Shown: one piece after another, positions 1 to 7,954 of the stretch
Numbering within the stretch: position 1 is the first letter of the stretch
Layout of the letters: the number at the start of each line of letters is the position of its first letter
Assembly: GCF_003568665.1 (NCBI RefSeq)
Contig: NZ_QXMH01000001.1
Location: 2,046,001-2,110,000, forward strand
Direction of reading: 5' to 3'
DNA: 64,000 nucleotides
Origin: Chitinophaga alhagiae
Lineage (GTDB): Bacteria > Bacteroidota > Bacteroidia > Chitinophagales > Chitinophagaceae
Program-made: the position numbers and the translations under genes
Notes under the pieces: model-generated
Told to the model about the DNA's origin: nothing
Seen by the model: only the letters and a program-made list of their open reading frames with translations
The model's database searches: none

Positions 1-270
1 CCGCTTCACCAGGCTGCGGCGGCTCATGGTCAGCAGCTTGATGGTTTCTACCATCATGTCTGTGAGGTTGCGGTAGAACTTTTTGGCCAGCTGCCTGACC
101 TCCGCCTCCGGCTTGCCGGGAAAGGCCTGCCGCAGGTTGTCCAGCACCACTTTCCGGCGGTAGCCCAACACATTGTACACCAGGAAGCAAAGCCCGTCAC
201 TGATGAGGTAGAGCAACCACAGGGGCAGTATGGAAACGCCGTAACAGAATGCCAGAATAATGTAATACAT
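1..270 (-). CDS. Lysophospholipid (lipid A type) acyltransferase, N-terminal part
   Basis: Only the first 90 codons are in the window; the gene continues beyond the left edge. The start is the ATG at 268-270, 22 bases after the nadB stop, so it is probably co-transcribed with nadB. The N-terminus has a membrane segment (residues about 3-25, rich in L, I and V) followed by the pattern YRRKVVLDNLRQAFP, which is typical of LpxL/HtrB-like acyltransferases of Bacteroidota. The catalytic HX4D motif would lie beyond the edge and is not visible. The family transfers acyl chains to lipid A precursors at the inner membrane. The assignment is by recognised N-terminal pattern only; a related acyltransferase with another acceptor is possible. 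Confidence 0.75.
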   Translation of the reverse strand, partial: MYYIILAFCYGVSILPLWLLYLISDGLCFLVYNVLGYRRKVVLDNLRQAFPGKPEAEVRQLAKKFYRNLTDMMVETIKLLTMSRRSLVKR

Positions 271-292
271 GGGCCACTCGCGCTTTTTACCG

Positions 293-1891
293 TTACAGGA
301 TGATGTTCTGAACCAGTTCTGATTTATATGGGTAATCTGTATTGTAATGCAGGCCCCTGCTTTCCTTGCGGAACGCGGCGCCTTTTACCACCAGGTAGCC
401 GGCGGTAATGAGGTTGCGTAGTTCGCACAGCTGGGGAGACACGGCGGTTTCCCGGTAAAGGGCCTCCGTTTCCAGGTGCAGTATGTCCAGCCGGCGCATG
501 GCCCTTTCCAGCCTTGTGTTGGTGCGCACAATGCCCACGTAGTCACTCATGATCTGCTTCAGCTCCTTGAGGCTTTGTGTAATGAGGATCATTTCTTTGG
601 GGGCCGTGGTGCCCAGCGTGTCCCAATCAGGGATGCTGGTTTTGAAAGCGGTGTTGCCGATCACTTTCACGGCGTCCTGGTAGCAGCGGTGGGCAAACAC
701 CATGGCTTCCAGCAGGGAGTTGGAGGCCAGGCGGTTGGCGCCATGGAGGCCGGTGCTGGCGCATTCTCCGGCCGCGTACAGATGGCGGATGGAAGTGCGG
801 CCCCATTCGTCCGTTTTTATACCGCCGCAGCTATAATGTGCCGCGGGGGCCACGGGTATCATGTCTTTTGCGATGTCTATGCCCAGGGAGCGGCATTTTT
901 CGTAGATATTGGGGAAGTGATGGATGAATTTTTCGAGGTCCATATGCCGGCAATCGAGAAACACGTGCTCGGTACCGGTAATTTTCATCTCGCTGTCTAT
1001 GGCGCGGGCCACAATATCCCGCGGCGCCAGGGAAAGGCGCTCGTCATACCGGTGCATAAAGTCTTCCCCGTTCTTGTTGCGCAGAATGCCGCCATCCCCG
1101 CGCACCGCTTCGGTGATCAGGAAGGCGGGGCTTTCTCCCGGCTGGTACAGGGCGGTGGGGTGGAACTGGATGAACTCCATGTTCTCGATGCGGCCCTTGG
1201 CGCGGTACACCATGGCCACGCCGTCTCCAGTGGCTATCACGGGGTTGGTGGTGGTGCGGTATACCTGCCCGTTGCCGCCGGTGGCCAGCAGGGTAATACG
1301 GGAAAGTATCTTTTCGATCTTGTTGGTCTTGAGATTGAGCACGTAAATGCCGTAACACTCAATGTCCTGTGTGGATTTGGTGACCAGGTATCCCAGGTGG
1401 TGCTGTGTGATGAGGTCTATGACGAAGCAGTGGGTAACCAGTTCTATATTGCTCTTGCGGCGGATGGCCTCCAGCAGGGCGCGTTCAATTTCGCGGCCGG
1501 TTACGTCTTTGTGGTGGATCACCCTGAACTCCGAGTGGCCGCCTTCCCGGCCCAGCGCAAAGTCGCCATCCGGCGCCTTATCAAAGTTGGCGCCCCAGGA
1601 AATAAGCTCGTTGACCCTTTCCGGACCTTCCTTGACCACTATTTCCACTATTTTTTCGTTGCAGAGGCCGTCTCCCGCAATGAGGGTGTCTTCAATATGC
1701 TTCTCAAAGCTGTCGTTCTCCAGGTCGTTCACCACGGCAACGCCGCCCTGCGCATATTTGGTATTTGTTTCGTCTTCGCGTGTTTTAGTGATAATGGTCA
1801 CTTTCTTGTCCGGGCATTGCTCCGCCACTTTTAGCGCATAAGTGAGTCCTGCAATCCCGGAGCCTACTACCAGGAAGTCTGTTTGATGCAT
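293..1891 (-). CDS. nadB: L-aspartate oxidase
   Basis: FAD enzyme that oxidises L-aspartate to iminoaspartate, first step of de novo NAD synthesis in the cytoplasm. The 532 residues match the family length. Visible landmarks: dinucleotide-binding motif GSGIAGL at residues 10-16, the YAQGGVA motif near residue 47, FIQFHPT in the middle, and the conserved stretch ending in GECASTGLHGANRLASNSLL in the C-terminal half of the flavin domain, then the helical C-terminal domain. The start ATG at 1889-1891 gives an intact flavin motif. The partner quinolinate synthase NadA is not in the window; nadC is, far away at 38328. The acyltransferase gene follows 22 bases downstream. Confidence 0.95.
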   Translation of the reverse strand: MHQTDFLVVGSGIAGLTYALKVAEQCPDKKVTIITKTREDETNTKYAQGGVAVVNDLENDSFEKHIEDTLIAGDGLCNEKIVEIVVKEGPERVNELISWGANFDKAPDGDFALGREGGHSEFRVIHHKDVTGREIERALLEAIRRKSNIELVTHCFVIDLITQHHLGYLVTKSTQDIECYGIYVLNLKTNKIEKILSRITLLATGGNGQVYRTTTNPVIATGDGVAMVYRAKGRIENMEFIQFHPTALYQPGESPAFLITEAVRGDGGILRNKNGEDFMHRYDERLSLAPRDIVARAIDSEMKITGTEHVFLDCRHMDLEKFIHHFPNIYEKCRSLGIDIAKDMIPVAPAAHYSCGGIKTDEWGRTSIRHLYAAGECASTGLHGANRLASNSLLEAMVFAHRCYQDAVKVIGNTAFKTSIPDWDTLGTTAPKEMILITQSLKELKQIMSDYVGIVRTNTRLERAMRRLDILHLETEALYRETAVSPQLCELRNLITAGYLVVKGAAFRKESRGLHYNTDYPYKSELVQNIIL

Positions 1892-1955
1892 AGAACATCA
1901 AAATTAGTCAATTATGGCTTATTTCACCTGCTCTCTTTATAGCGGTGGCGCCGCT

Positions 1956-2627
1956 TTATTTTCTTCGCAATGCCCCGAAGTAGCGGGCGCTGCCTTCCAC
2001 TATCATCCACTGGGCCAGGCCGTAGGTGAGCATTACCAGCAAACCGGCGCCTGTAAAGGCGGTATGGAATTTTTCTACGGCCAGCACGGAATCCGAGAGT
2101 ACGAACAGCAGGGCGCCGGCCACACAAAGCCGCCCGGTAATGCCGCTCTGCCAGCCAAAGGCCCGCAGGGCAGATAGCAGCATGACGGAGATCACCACCG
2201 TGTATACCATCACCGCCGGCTTCAGCACCCCCAGGCGCGGCGCCAGCAGGCTAACTAACAGGATGGCATATACGGCAACGCCGGCGGCGGTGGCTATTTC
2301 CGGTATGCCGATGCGCGGCCTGGGCCTTACCTGCAGGAAAAAGGCAATATAAAGGGCGTGGGCCGTAAGAAAACTGAGGAGGCCGGGTACGAAGTTTTCC
2401 GGGAAAAGCAGCAGTACGTCTCCGCCCCAGGAAAAAATAATGGCGGCAAAAATGAGGTTCCTGGCACGAAGGTGTAAGCCGCCGGTACGGGCCCAGCAAA
2501 AGAACCCCAGCACTATCATGAGCAAAGGTTTGGTGGCGAAGCGGGCGTAAGGGATGTCTGCAGCTATTACAGCCATATCTGCCAGCAGCACCAGGAAGTA
2601 TAGTACTGCCAGGTATTTTGGTTGCAT
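1956..2627 (-). CDS. YhhN/TMEM86-family lysoplasmalogenase-like membrane protein
   Basis: A 223-residue integral membrane protein with about eight hydrophobic segments. It has the YhhN landmarks: a KPLLM motif after the second segment, FSWGGDVLLLF in the middle, and FLTAHALYI shortly after, with the acidic residue in GGDVLL likely part of the active site. Family members hydrolyse the vinyl ether bond of lysoplasmalogens or related lipids. I chose the ATG at 2625-2627; the reading frame also has a TTG 7 codons upstream at 2646-2648. It lies 33 bases after the histidine kinase stop on the same strand, so it may be read through from the kinase. The substrate in this organism is unknown. Confidence 0.8.
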   Translation of the reverse strand: MQPKYLAVLYFLVLLADMAVIAADIPYARFATKPLLMIVLGFFCWARTGGLHLRARNLIFAAIIFSWGGDVLLLFPENFVPGLLSFLTAHALYIAFFLQVRPRPRIGIPEIATAAGVAVYAILLVSLLAPRLGVLKPAVMVYTVVISVMLLSALRAFGWQSGITGRLCVAGALLFVLSDSVLAVEKFHTAFTGAGLLVMLTYGLAQWMIVEGSARYFGALRRK

Positions 2628-2660
2628 ATCGCGGAATTGTCTGGGCAACTTACTTCCATT

Positions 2661-3995
2661 TTAGCTGGTAAGCAATACGTAAAAAGTTGTACCCTTTTCC
2701 GGGGTGCTCACCACCTTGAGCTGCCCGCCGTGCATCTGGATGATCTGTTGTGAAAGGCTCAGCCCGATGCCGGAGCCTTTCTTTTTGGTGGTAAAGAAGG
2801 GGATGAATATCCTTTCCTGCGCTTCCGGCTCAATACCGGGCCCATTGTCCGTAATTTCTATGATGATCTGCTGCGCGTTGCCCATGGCGCTTTTTACCTG
2901 TATGCGCGGCCGCTCTGTATGCTCCAGCGCGTCCATGGCGTTTTTTATCAGGTTGATCAGCACCATCTGCAACTGGGCCTCGTCCGCATGCACCTCCAGG
3001 TTGTCTGGCGAAACGTGGGCCGTATAAATGATGCCGGCCGCTTTCATGTCTGATTGCAGCAGGTTGCTGATGGAGCTGATCAGCTGTTTGAGGTTCACAT
3101 TGGTGAATTGCGGCTTGGGCAGGGTCGTATAGTCGCGGTAGGCGTTCACAAAGTTCATGATGCCCTTGCTGCGGCTTTCAATGGTCTCCAGCGCTTCTCT
3201 CAGGTCTCCTACCGCTTCAGACTGTTCTGCGGTGGGCGCCATGTCATGCTCCACAATATCCTGCATGGTGCCTATCAGGCTCACAATGGGCGTTACGGAG
3301 TTCATGATCTCGTGCCGCAGTATCTTGGTGAGGTTCTGCCAGGCTTCCAGCTCTTTCTGCTGCAGCTCCGCATGAATGTTCTGCAGGGAAATGAGTTTTA
3401 TCAGCCTGCCCTGCAAACGCACGGTGGTGGCCTGTATGGAGAGCTGCTGCCCGTTCTGCGTAGCGTAGAGCGATTTGCTGCCCGCGGGCAGCTGCAGCAG
3501 GGTTTGCGCCAGGTCTGGATGTACATGCTTCAGCTCGTCGAGGTAACGCAGCCTGTAGATGCCCATGAGGCGGAAGGCGGCGGGGTTGATCAGTTCAATT
3601 TTCCCGTCTGCGTCAAAGGAAAGTACGCCGATGGTGATGTGCTGAATAATAGTGTCTATGTATTTGAGGTTGGCTTCCCTTTCCGCGCGGGTTTGGCGAA
3701 AGGCCTCCAGCACTTCGTTGAACTGGTGGTTCAGGGCGCTGAAGCTCTTTCCCAGCTTGTTGTCCGCACTGAAACGGATGGAAAAATCTTCATACCGGAT
3801 GGCCTCCAGGAAGAGGGTGAGCTTGCGGTTCACCCGGTTCAGGTAATAGTAGAGGCCCATTATCTGCGCAATTATGAAAGGCACCATCAGCAGTATCACC
3901 AGCTGGTACCCGTTCCACCACAGCCAGCAGCCGGCCATAATAGTGGCAATCAACACCACTATGCGCAGTAGGATATTAAGGCTGAAGCGGTTCAT
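2661..3995 (-). CDS. PAS-domain sensor histidine kinase (NtrB/NtrY-like)
   Basis: Inner-membrane sensor kinase of 444 residues. Two closely spaced membrane helices (about 9-27 and 31-50) leave almost no periplasmic loop, so the signal is probably sensed in the membrane or cytoplasm. A HAMP-like linker is followed by a PAS domain (about 110-205). The phosphoacceptor is His228 in LRHEIMNSVTP. The ATPase domain shows the N box NLIKNAMDA (348-356), G1 DNGPGI (383-388) and G2 GSGIGLSL (407-414). It lies 3 bases after the response regulator gene, which is its obvious partner. Together they diverge from the efflux locus at 5659, the likely target. Confidence 0.92.
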   Translation of the reverse strand: MNRFSLNILLRIVVLIATIMAGCWLWWNGYQLVILLMVPFIIAQIMGLYYYLNRVNRKLTLFLEAIRYEDFSIRFSADNKLGKSFSALNHQFNEVLEAFRQTRAEREANLKYIDTIIQHITIGVLSFDADGKIELINPAAFRLMGIYRLRYLDELKHVHPDLAQTLLQLPAGSKSLYATQNGQQLSIQATTVRLQGRLIKLISLQNIHAELQQKELEAWQNLTKILRHEIMNSVTPIVSLIGTMQDIVEHDMAPTAEQSEAVGDLREALETIESRSKGIMNFVNAYRDYTTLPKPQFTNVNLKQLISSISNLLQSDMKAAGIIYTAHVSPDNLEVHADEAQLQMVLINLIKNAMDALEHTERPRIQVKSAMGNAQQIIIEITDNGPGIEPEAQERIFIPFFTTKKKGSGIGLSLSQQIIQMHGGQLKVVSTPEKGTTFYVLLTS

Positions 3996-3998
3996 GTG

Positions 3999-5345
3999 TT
4001 AAAGGTTGTATTTTTCCATGCGGCGGTACAGCGCGGCACGGCTCAGGCCCAGTTCCCGGGCCGCATCGGTGATGTTGCCGTTGCATTTCTTGAGGGCCTG
4101 CGATATCATGTTCCGCTCCATGTCTTCCAGGTTAAAGCCGGTGTCCATCTGTTCCGAGGCGTTATTGGTTTTTACGAACACGTCTTTAGGCATCAGCGTT
4201 TTGCCCTGGCAAAGGATCACGGCGCGTTCTATGGCGTGCTGCAGCTCTCGGATGTTGCCGGGCCAGTCATATTTCTCCAGTTGGGTAATGAGGCTTTCGT
4301 GGAGGAAAGCTACGGGCCGGTTGTATTTTTTACGGTACATGCCGAGGAAGTATTCGGCCAGGGGCACAATGTCTTCCACACGGTTGCGCAGCGGCGGCAG
4401 TTGTATTTCTATGGTGTTGACGCGGTAAAGAAGGTCTTGCCGGAAGAGCTGCTGGGCCGCCATTTGCTGGATGTTGCGGTTGGTGGCGCAAATGAGGCGC
4501 ACATCTACGGGCACGGCCTTGTTGGAGCCCACGCGGGTAACGGAGCGGTTTTGCAGCACGGTCAGGAGCTTTGCCTGGAAGGGGATGGAGATGTTGCCGA
4601 TCTCGTCCAGGAAAATAGTACCCCCGCTGGCTTCTTCAAAGCGGCCGGCACGGTCGTCCCGCGCATCCGTGAAGGCGCCTTTGACATGGCCGAACAGCTC
4701 GCTTTCAAACAGGGTTTCGCTGAGGGCGCCCAGGTCTACGCTTACAAAAGGTTTGTCTTTCCGCTGGCTGAGCGCATGGATATGGCGGGCCAGCAGGTCT
4801 TTACCCGTTCCGTTTTCGCCCAGTACAAGAATGTTGGCGTCTGTACCGGCCACGCGCGATACGGTTTCCATCACTTCCTGCATGGCGGGGCTGTCTCCGA
4901 TCAATACGTTGTCTGTATGCAGGGTGGCGCCGCCGGCCTTTTTCTCCTGCTTGGCCTGGTGGGTTTGCACGGCGGTTTGCATGGTAGCCAGCAGCTTGTC
5001 GTTTTCCCAGGGCTTCAGCACAAAGTCTGCCGCGCCGGCCTTGATGGCGCGCACGGCCATTTCCACATCGCCATACGCGGTAAACAGCACTACGGTGGCT
5101 TTGGGGTTAATGTCCAGGATGCGGTCCAGCCACTCAAAGCCCTCCTTGCCGCTGCTGAGGTCCCGGGTAAAGTTCATGTCCAGCAAAATAACGTCATAGT
5201 CGAAATTGCTGACCAGGTAGGGGATCTTCTGCGGGTTCTTTTCAAAGTCTACCTGGGCAAAGTGCCGTTTTAACAACAGGCGCGCTGCCCGTAATACATC
5301 TACGTCATCGTCAACTATCAGGATCTTTCCTTGCTGTGTACTCAT
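3999..5345 (-). CDS. NtrC-family sigma-54-dependent response regulator
   Basis: 448 residues in three parts. The receiver domain has the acidic pocket VDDD (11-14), phosphoacceptor Asp56 (ILLDMNF) and Lys111. The AAA+ domain has Walker A GENGTGKD (176-183), a sigma-54 contact loop that reads GAFTDA (223-228) instead of the usual GAFTGA, and Walker B GGTIFLDEIG (241-250). The C-terminal Fis-type helix-turn-helix contains NITDAARELGLSRAALYRRM. The protein should bind enhancer sites and remodel RNA polymerase with sigma-54. It is co-transcribed with the histidine kinase and is divergent from the efflux locus, with TGTCCG inverted sites between. The Asp in the GAFT loop is seen in some family members but makes sigma-54 dependence slightly less certain. 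Confidence 0.93.
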   Translation of the reverse strand: MSTQQGKILIVDDDVDVLRAARLLLKRHFAQVDFEKNPQKIPYLVSNFDYDVILLDMNFTRDLSSGKEGFEWLDRILDINPKATVVLFTAYGDVEMAVRAIKAGAADFVLKPWENDKLLATMQTAVQTHQAKQEKKAGGATLHTDNVLIGDSPAMQEVMETVSRVAGTDANILVLGENGTGKDLLARHIHALSQRKDKPFVSVDLGALSETLFESELFGHVKGAFTDARDDRAGRFEEASGGTIFLDEIGNISIPFQAKLLTVLQNRSVTRVGSNKAVPVDVRLICATNRNIQQMAAQQLFRQDLLYRVNTIEIQLPPLRNRVEDIVPLAEYFLGMYRKKYNRPVAFLHESLITQLEKYDWPGNIRELQHAIERAVILCQGKTLMPKDVFVKTNNASEQMDTGFNLEDMERNMISQALKKCNGNITDAARELGLSRAALYRRMEKYNL

Positions 5346-5497
5346 CGGTATTAAAATTTCCTTGTGTTAGCCAATACGCAAAACCTGTTCCGTTCCGCCC
5401 CGCCGCTTCTGCCGCCGCAATGGCGAAAAACGGCCAAAACGGCCCCGGAAGCAATATTAAAGAAAGATTTTTTGGGTTGTATGGTTATTTTAGGGGG

Positions 5498-5555
5498 TGT
5501 CCGCCACCCGTCTGCCGTGTCCGGAAACGGACACCGCCTGTCCGCTTTGGAACAG
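5498..5555. promoter_or_regulatory. Candidate enhancer (UAS) array for the NtrC-type regulator
   Basis: The core is a perfect inverted repeat, GTGTCCG at 5517-5523 and CGGACAC at 5528-5534, with a 4-base spacer. A further TGTCCG half-site lies at 5498-5503. A second, imperfect palindrome is CTGTCC (5538-5543) with GAACAG (5550-5555), one mismatch. The centres are about 100-145 bases upstream of the start expected from the -24/-12 element, a usual distance for enhancer-binding proteins. Binding by the adjacent regulator is inferred from position and symmetry. Confidence 0.6.
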
Positions 5556-5618
5556 GGCGGCTGGCGGCCATACTTCCCAAATAGGCCATGGTGCCCAATC
5601 TGGCTCTTTGGCATGGCT

Positions 5619-5634
5619 TGGCACATGGATTGGT
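5619..5634 (+). promoter_or_regulatory. Candidate sigma-54 (-24/-12) promoter of the efflux locus
   Basis: TGGCACA at 5619-5625, four bases, then TTGGT at 5630-5634. It fits the consensus TGGCACR-N4-TTGCW with correct spacing, except that the normally conserved GC of the -12 part is GG here. Transcription would begin near 5644, which supports the ATG at 5659 rather than the one at 5638 as the start of the first gene. The mismatch at a key base lowers confidence. Confidence 0.42.
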
Positions 5635-5658
5635 TAAATGTACGCAGCAATTAAGATC

Positions 5659-6906
5659 ATGGACAGACAACTCAAAAAGAAATATTGGACCAGGCAACGC
5701 ATTTTTCTCGTTGGCGGAGGGGGCATACTGGTACTGCTCATCTTGTGGAGCTTCATCTTTGCGGACAAAAGGAGCAAGCTGAATGTTGAAAAAGACAAGA
5801 TCACGATCTCTACGGTAACCCAGGGGTCTTTTGACGAATATATTGTGGTAACAGCAGTGGTACACCCCCTGAAAACCATCCGGCTGGATGCCATTGAGGG
5901 CGGCTATGTAGCCCGCAAGTTCCTGGAAGGCGGCAGCATGGTGAAACAGGGCGATTCCATTCTCCGGCTGGAGAACCAGCGCCTGATGATGGACTTCGTG
6001 AACCGCGAAACGGAAATGTACCGCCTCATCAACGAGCTGCAGAACACCCGCCTGCGGTTGCGGCAAGACCGGTTTGCGCTGGAAAAGACCCTCAGCGACC
6101 TGGATTACCAGGTAGACCAGGCCAAAGACATTTACGACCGCAACACCAAGCTGTTCAAAGAAAAGGTGATAGCCGAGCAGGAGTACCTGAAAACCAAACG
6201 GGATTATGAAAAGCTGGTGCGGCAGCGGGAAATAGAAGTAAAGTCGCAAGCCTACCAGATAGACAACTCCCAGACGCAGATCTCCCAGCTGGAGGGCACC
6301 ATTGCCAGAACGCAGCGCAACCTGGCCATGATGAAGGAAAACCTTAACAACCTGGTGGTGCGCGCCCCGGTAGACGGGCAGTTGTCTTCCATCAACGTGG
6401 AAGTAGGCACCAGCATTTCCGCCGGCCAGAACATTGGCCAGATAGATGACCTGGACGGGTTCAAGATGCGTGCGGAAGTAGACGAGCACTATATTTCCAG
6501 GGTATTTTCCGGGCTGAAGGCCAGCTTTGAGTTCAACGGCAAAAACAACGAAATGGTACTATCCAAAGTATACCCGGAGGTGAAGAACGGGCGCTTTGAA
6601 GTAGATATGAATTTTTCAGCCGCGGCACCTGAAGGGATCCGGCGCGGGCAATCCTCTCCTATCCGCCTAGAATTAGGAAAGTCTTCATCAGCGCTGTTGC
6701 TGCCCGTGGGCGGGTTCTTTTCAGATACCGGCGGCAACTGGGTATATGTGGTAGACAAGAGCGGCACGCGGGCCGTGAAGCGCAACATTTCCCTGGGCCG
6801 CAAAAACCCTGTATATTTTGAAGTGCTGGAAGGCCTGCAGGCCGGCGAGCAGGTGATCACCTCTCCCTATGAGAATTTCGGCAATAAAGAAGTACTGGAG
6901 TTTTAA
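5659..6906 (+). CDS. HlyD/MacA-type periplasmic adaptor of the efflux locus
   Basis: Membrane fusion protein of 415 residues that would link the inner-membrane permeases to the TolC-like channel. One N-terminal membrane anchor (about 14-34) is followed by the first half of a lipoyl domain, a long coiled-coil hairpin (about 100-215, rich in Q, E, K and R), the second lipoyl half with RAPVDGQLSSINVEVG, and a beta-barrel and membrane-proximal domain. The same frame has an ATG at 5638, but the putative -12 element ends just before it, so I prefer 5659. It is first in a locus of nine reading frames read in one direction; the ATPase gene follows 39 bases later. Confidence 0.88.
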   Translation: MDRQLKKKYWTRQRIFLVGGGGILVLLILWSFIFADKRSKLNVEKDKITISTVTQGSFDEYIVVTAVVHPLKTIRLDAIEGGYVARKFLEGGSMVKQGDSILRLENQRLMMDFVNRETEMYRLINELQNTRLRLRQDRFALEKTLSDLDYQVDQAKDIYDRNTKLFKEKVIAEQEYLKTKRDYEKLVRQREIEVKSQAYQIDNSQTQISQLEGTIARTQRNLAMMKENLNNLVVRAPVDGQLSSINVEVGTSISAGQNIGQIDDLDGFKMRAEVDEHYISRVFSGLKASFEFNGKNNEMVLSKVYPEVKNGRFEVDMNFSAAAPEGIRRGQSSPIRLELGKSSSALLLPVGGFFSDTGGNWVYVVDKSGTRAVKRNISLGRKNPVYFEVLEGLQAGEQVITSPYENFGNKEVLEF

Positions 6907-6945
6907 CCTTACAACCGATCCAATCACAAACAAACAAAAAGCACA

Positions 6946-7635
6946 ATGATCAGAACAGTCAATTTACAAAAGCTGTTTACTACCGAAGAGGTGGAAACCA
7001 CGGCGCTGAACGGTATTTATATGGATGTGCAGGATGGCGAGTTCGTGGCCATCATGGGGCCCTCCGGTTGCGGCAAGTCTACCCTGCTCAACATCCTGGG
7101 TTTGCTTGACAACCCTTCAGACGGGGAGTACCATTTCTGGGGCCAGGAAGTGGCGCGCATGAGCGAGCGCCAGCGTGCCCAGCTGCGCAAAGGGGCAATC
7201 GGTTTTGTGTTCCAGAGTTTCAACCTGATTGACGAGCTGACGGTGTTCGAGAACGTGGAGCTGCCGTTGCTGTACCTGAAAGTGCCCGCCAGTGAAAGGA
7301 AAAAAAGGGTGGAGGAAGTGCTGGAGAGAATGAACATCATGCACCGCCGCAACCACTTTCCGCAGCAGCTCTCCGGCGGCCAGCAGCAACGCGTGGCCAT
7401 TGCCCGCGCCGTAGTGGCCAAGCCCAGGCTGATATTGGCAGATGAACCTACCGGTAACCTGGATTCTACCAACGGGGAAGAAGTGATGAAGCTGCTGCAG
7501 GAGCTGAACGATGCCGGTACCACCCTTATTATGGTAACCCACTCGCCCTATGATGCCGGCTTTGCCCATCGCATCGTCAACCTTTTTGACGGCAAAGTTG
7601 TAACGGAAAACATCAAGGAACAGTTTCACGTATAA
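6946..7635 (+). CDS. ABC transporter ATPase, MacB/LolD type (first copy)
   Basis: A 229-residue cytoplasmic ATPase with all motifs intact: Walker [10 protein letters not shown] (38-46), Q-loop Gln90, signature LSGGQQQ (142-148), Walker [10 protein letters not shown] (162-170), D-loop LDS (172-174) and switch His199. The MacB/LolD subfamily powers FtsX-type permeases that move substrates in the periplasm or across the outer envelope rather than through an inner-membrane pore. It lies between the first adaptor and the three permeases, so it is the likely motor for one or more of them. The start ATG at 6946 has no competitor. Confidence 0.93.
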   Translation: MIRTVNLQKLFTTEEVETTALNGIYMDVQDGEFVAIMGPSGCGKSTLLNILGLLDNPSDGEYHFWGQEVARMSERQRAQLRKGAIGFVFQSFNLIDELTVFENVELPLLYLKVPASERKKRVEEVLERMNIMHRRNHFPQQLSGGQQQRVAIARAVVAKPRLILADEPTGNLDSTNGEEVMKLLQELNDAGTTLIMVTHSPYDAGFAHRIVNLFDGKVVTENIKEQFHV

Positions 7636-7690
7636 AACCCGACCACCGGCCTTGCGGCAAACGCCGTGAGCAGCCTAAAACCGGACTAAC

Positions 7691-7900
7691 ATGGAAAAGT
7701 CATTGACCTGCTTTCTCAACAAACTGGTGAGCGCCCAACTCAACCCCGGCTATGCTACGGGAGAATACAGCGGGCCCGCAACGGGAGACCTTCTCCAGAT
7801 GCTGCCGTACGTAGCCGTTCCGGCTTTGCTGGTGCTGATAGCAGGACTTTACTGCATCAGCATTTACAGGAAAAGGGGAACATTCCCTTACAGGCCGTAA
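7691..7900 (+). CDS. Small single-pass membrane protein, function unknown
   Basis: A 69-residue frame in the 319-base gap between the first ATPase and the first permease. The C-terminal half has one clear hydrophobic segment (about 39-60, YVAVPALLVLIAGLYCISIY) followed by positive charges RKRG, so it would sit with its C-terminus in the cytoplasm. I recognise no family. It could be a small accessory subunit of the pump, or a remnant. Its position inside a tight operon and its ATG start speak for a real gene; the lack of any recognisable motif and the short length speak against. Confidence 0.4.
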   Translation: MEKSLTCFLNKLVSAQLNPGYATGEYSGPATGDLLQMLPYVAVPALLVLIAGLYCISIYRKRGTFPYRP

Positions 7901-7954
7901 AGGCGGATTATTGAACCTCCGGGATGCTTGCCGTGCCCGGGCCAAACGTAGCCT

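Larger units (their letters stand above)
5346..5658. other. Divergent regulatory region between the response regulator and the efflux locus
   Basis: A 313-base stretch without a convincing gene. The half near the regulator is ordinary; the half near the pump carries four TGTCCG half-sites (5498-5544) and a -24/-12-like element (5619-5634), listed separately. Open frames that cross this stretch on both strands have no family resemblance and conflict with the regulatory elements, so I do not call them genes. Confidence 0.7.

Noticed and set aside
476..1834. Long open frame on the plus strand opposite nadB
   Set aside because: It is a mirror of the nadB codon pattern in GC-rich DNA, has no family resemblance, and nadB is certain.
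1899..1906. TAATTTTG on the minus strand, 7 bases before the nadB start
   Set aside because: A perfect -7 match, but no -33 element, and it would leave almost no leader; kept as possible coincidence, as for the TolC-like gene.
1941..1955. Small hairpin AGCGG/CCGCT after the lysoplasmalogenase gene
   Set aside because: Only five base pairs and no T run in the direction of the gene.
3996..5273. 425-residue frame opposite the response regulator
   Set aside because: It overlaps the whole regulator gene on the other strand and has no recognisable domain.
5590..5618. Other GG-N10-GC or GG-N10-GG pairs as sigma-54 promoters
   Set aside because: The flanking bases do not match the consensus; only 5619-5634 keeps TGGCAC with correct spacing.
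5351..5654. Short open frames on both strands in the efflux control region
   Set aside because: They run through the TGTCCG sites and the -24/-12 element and resemble no family.
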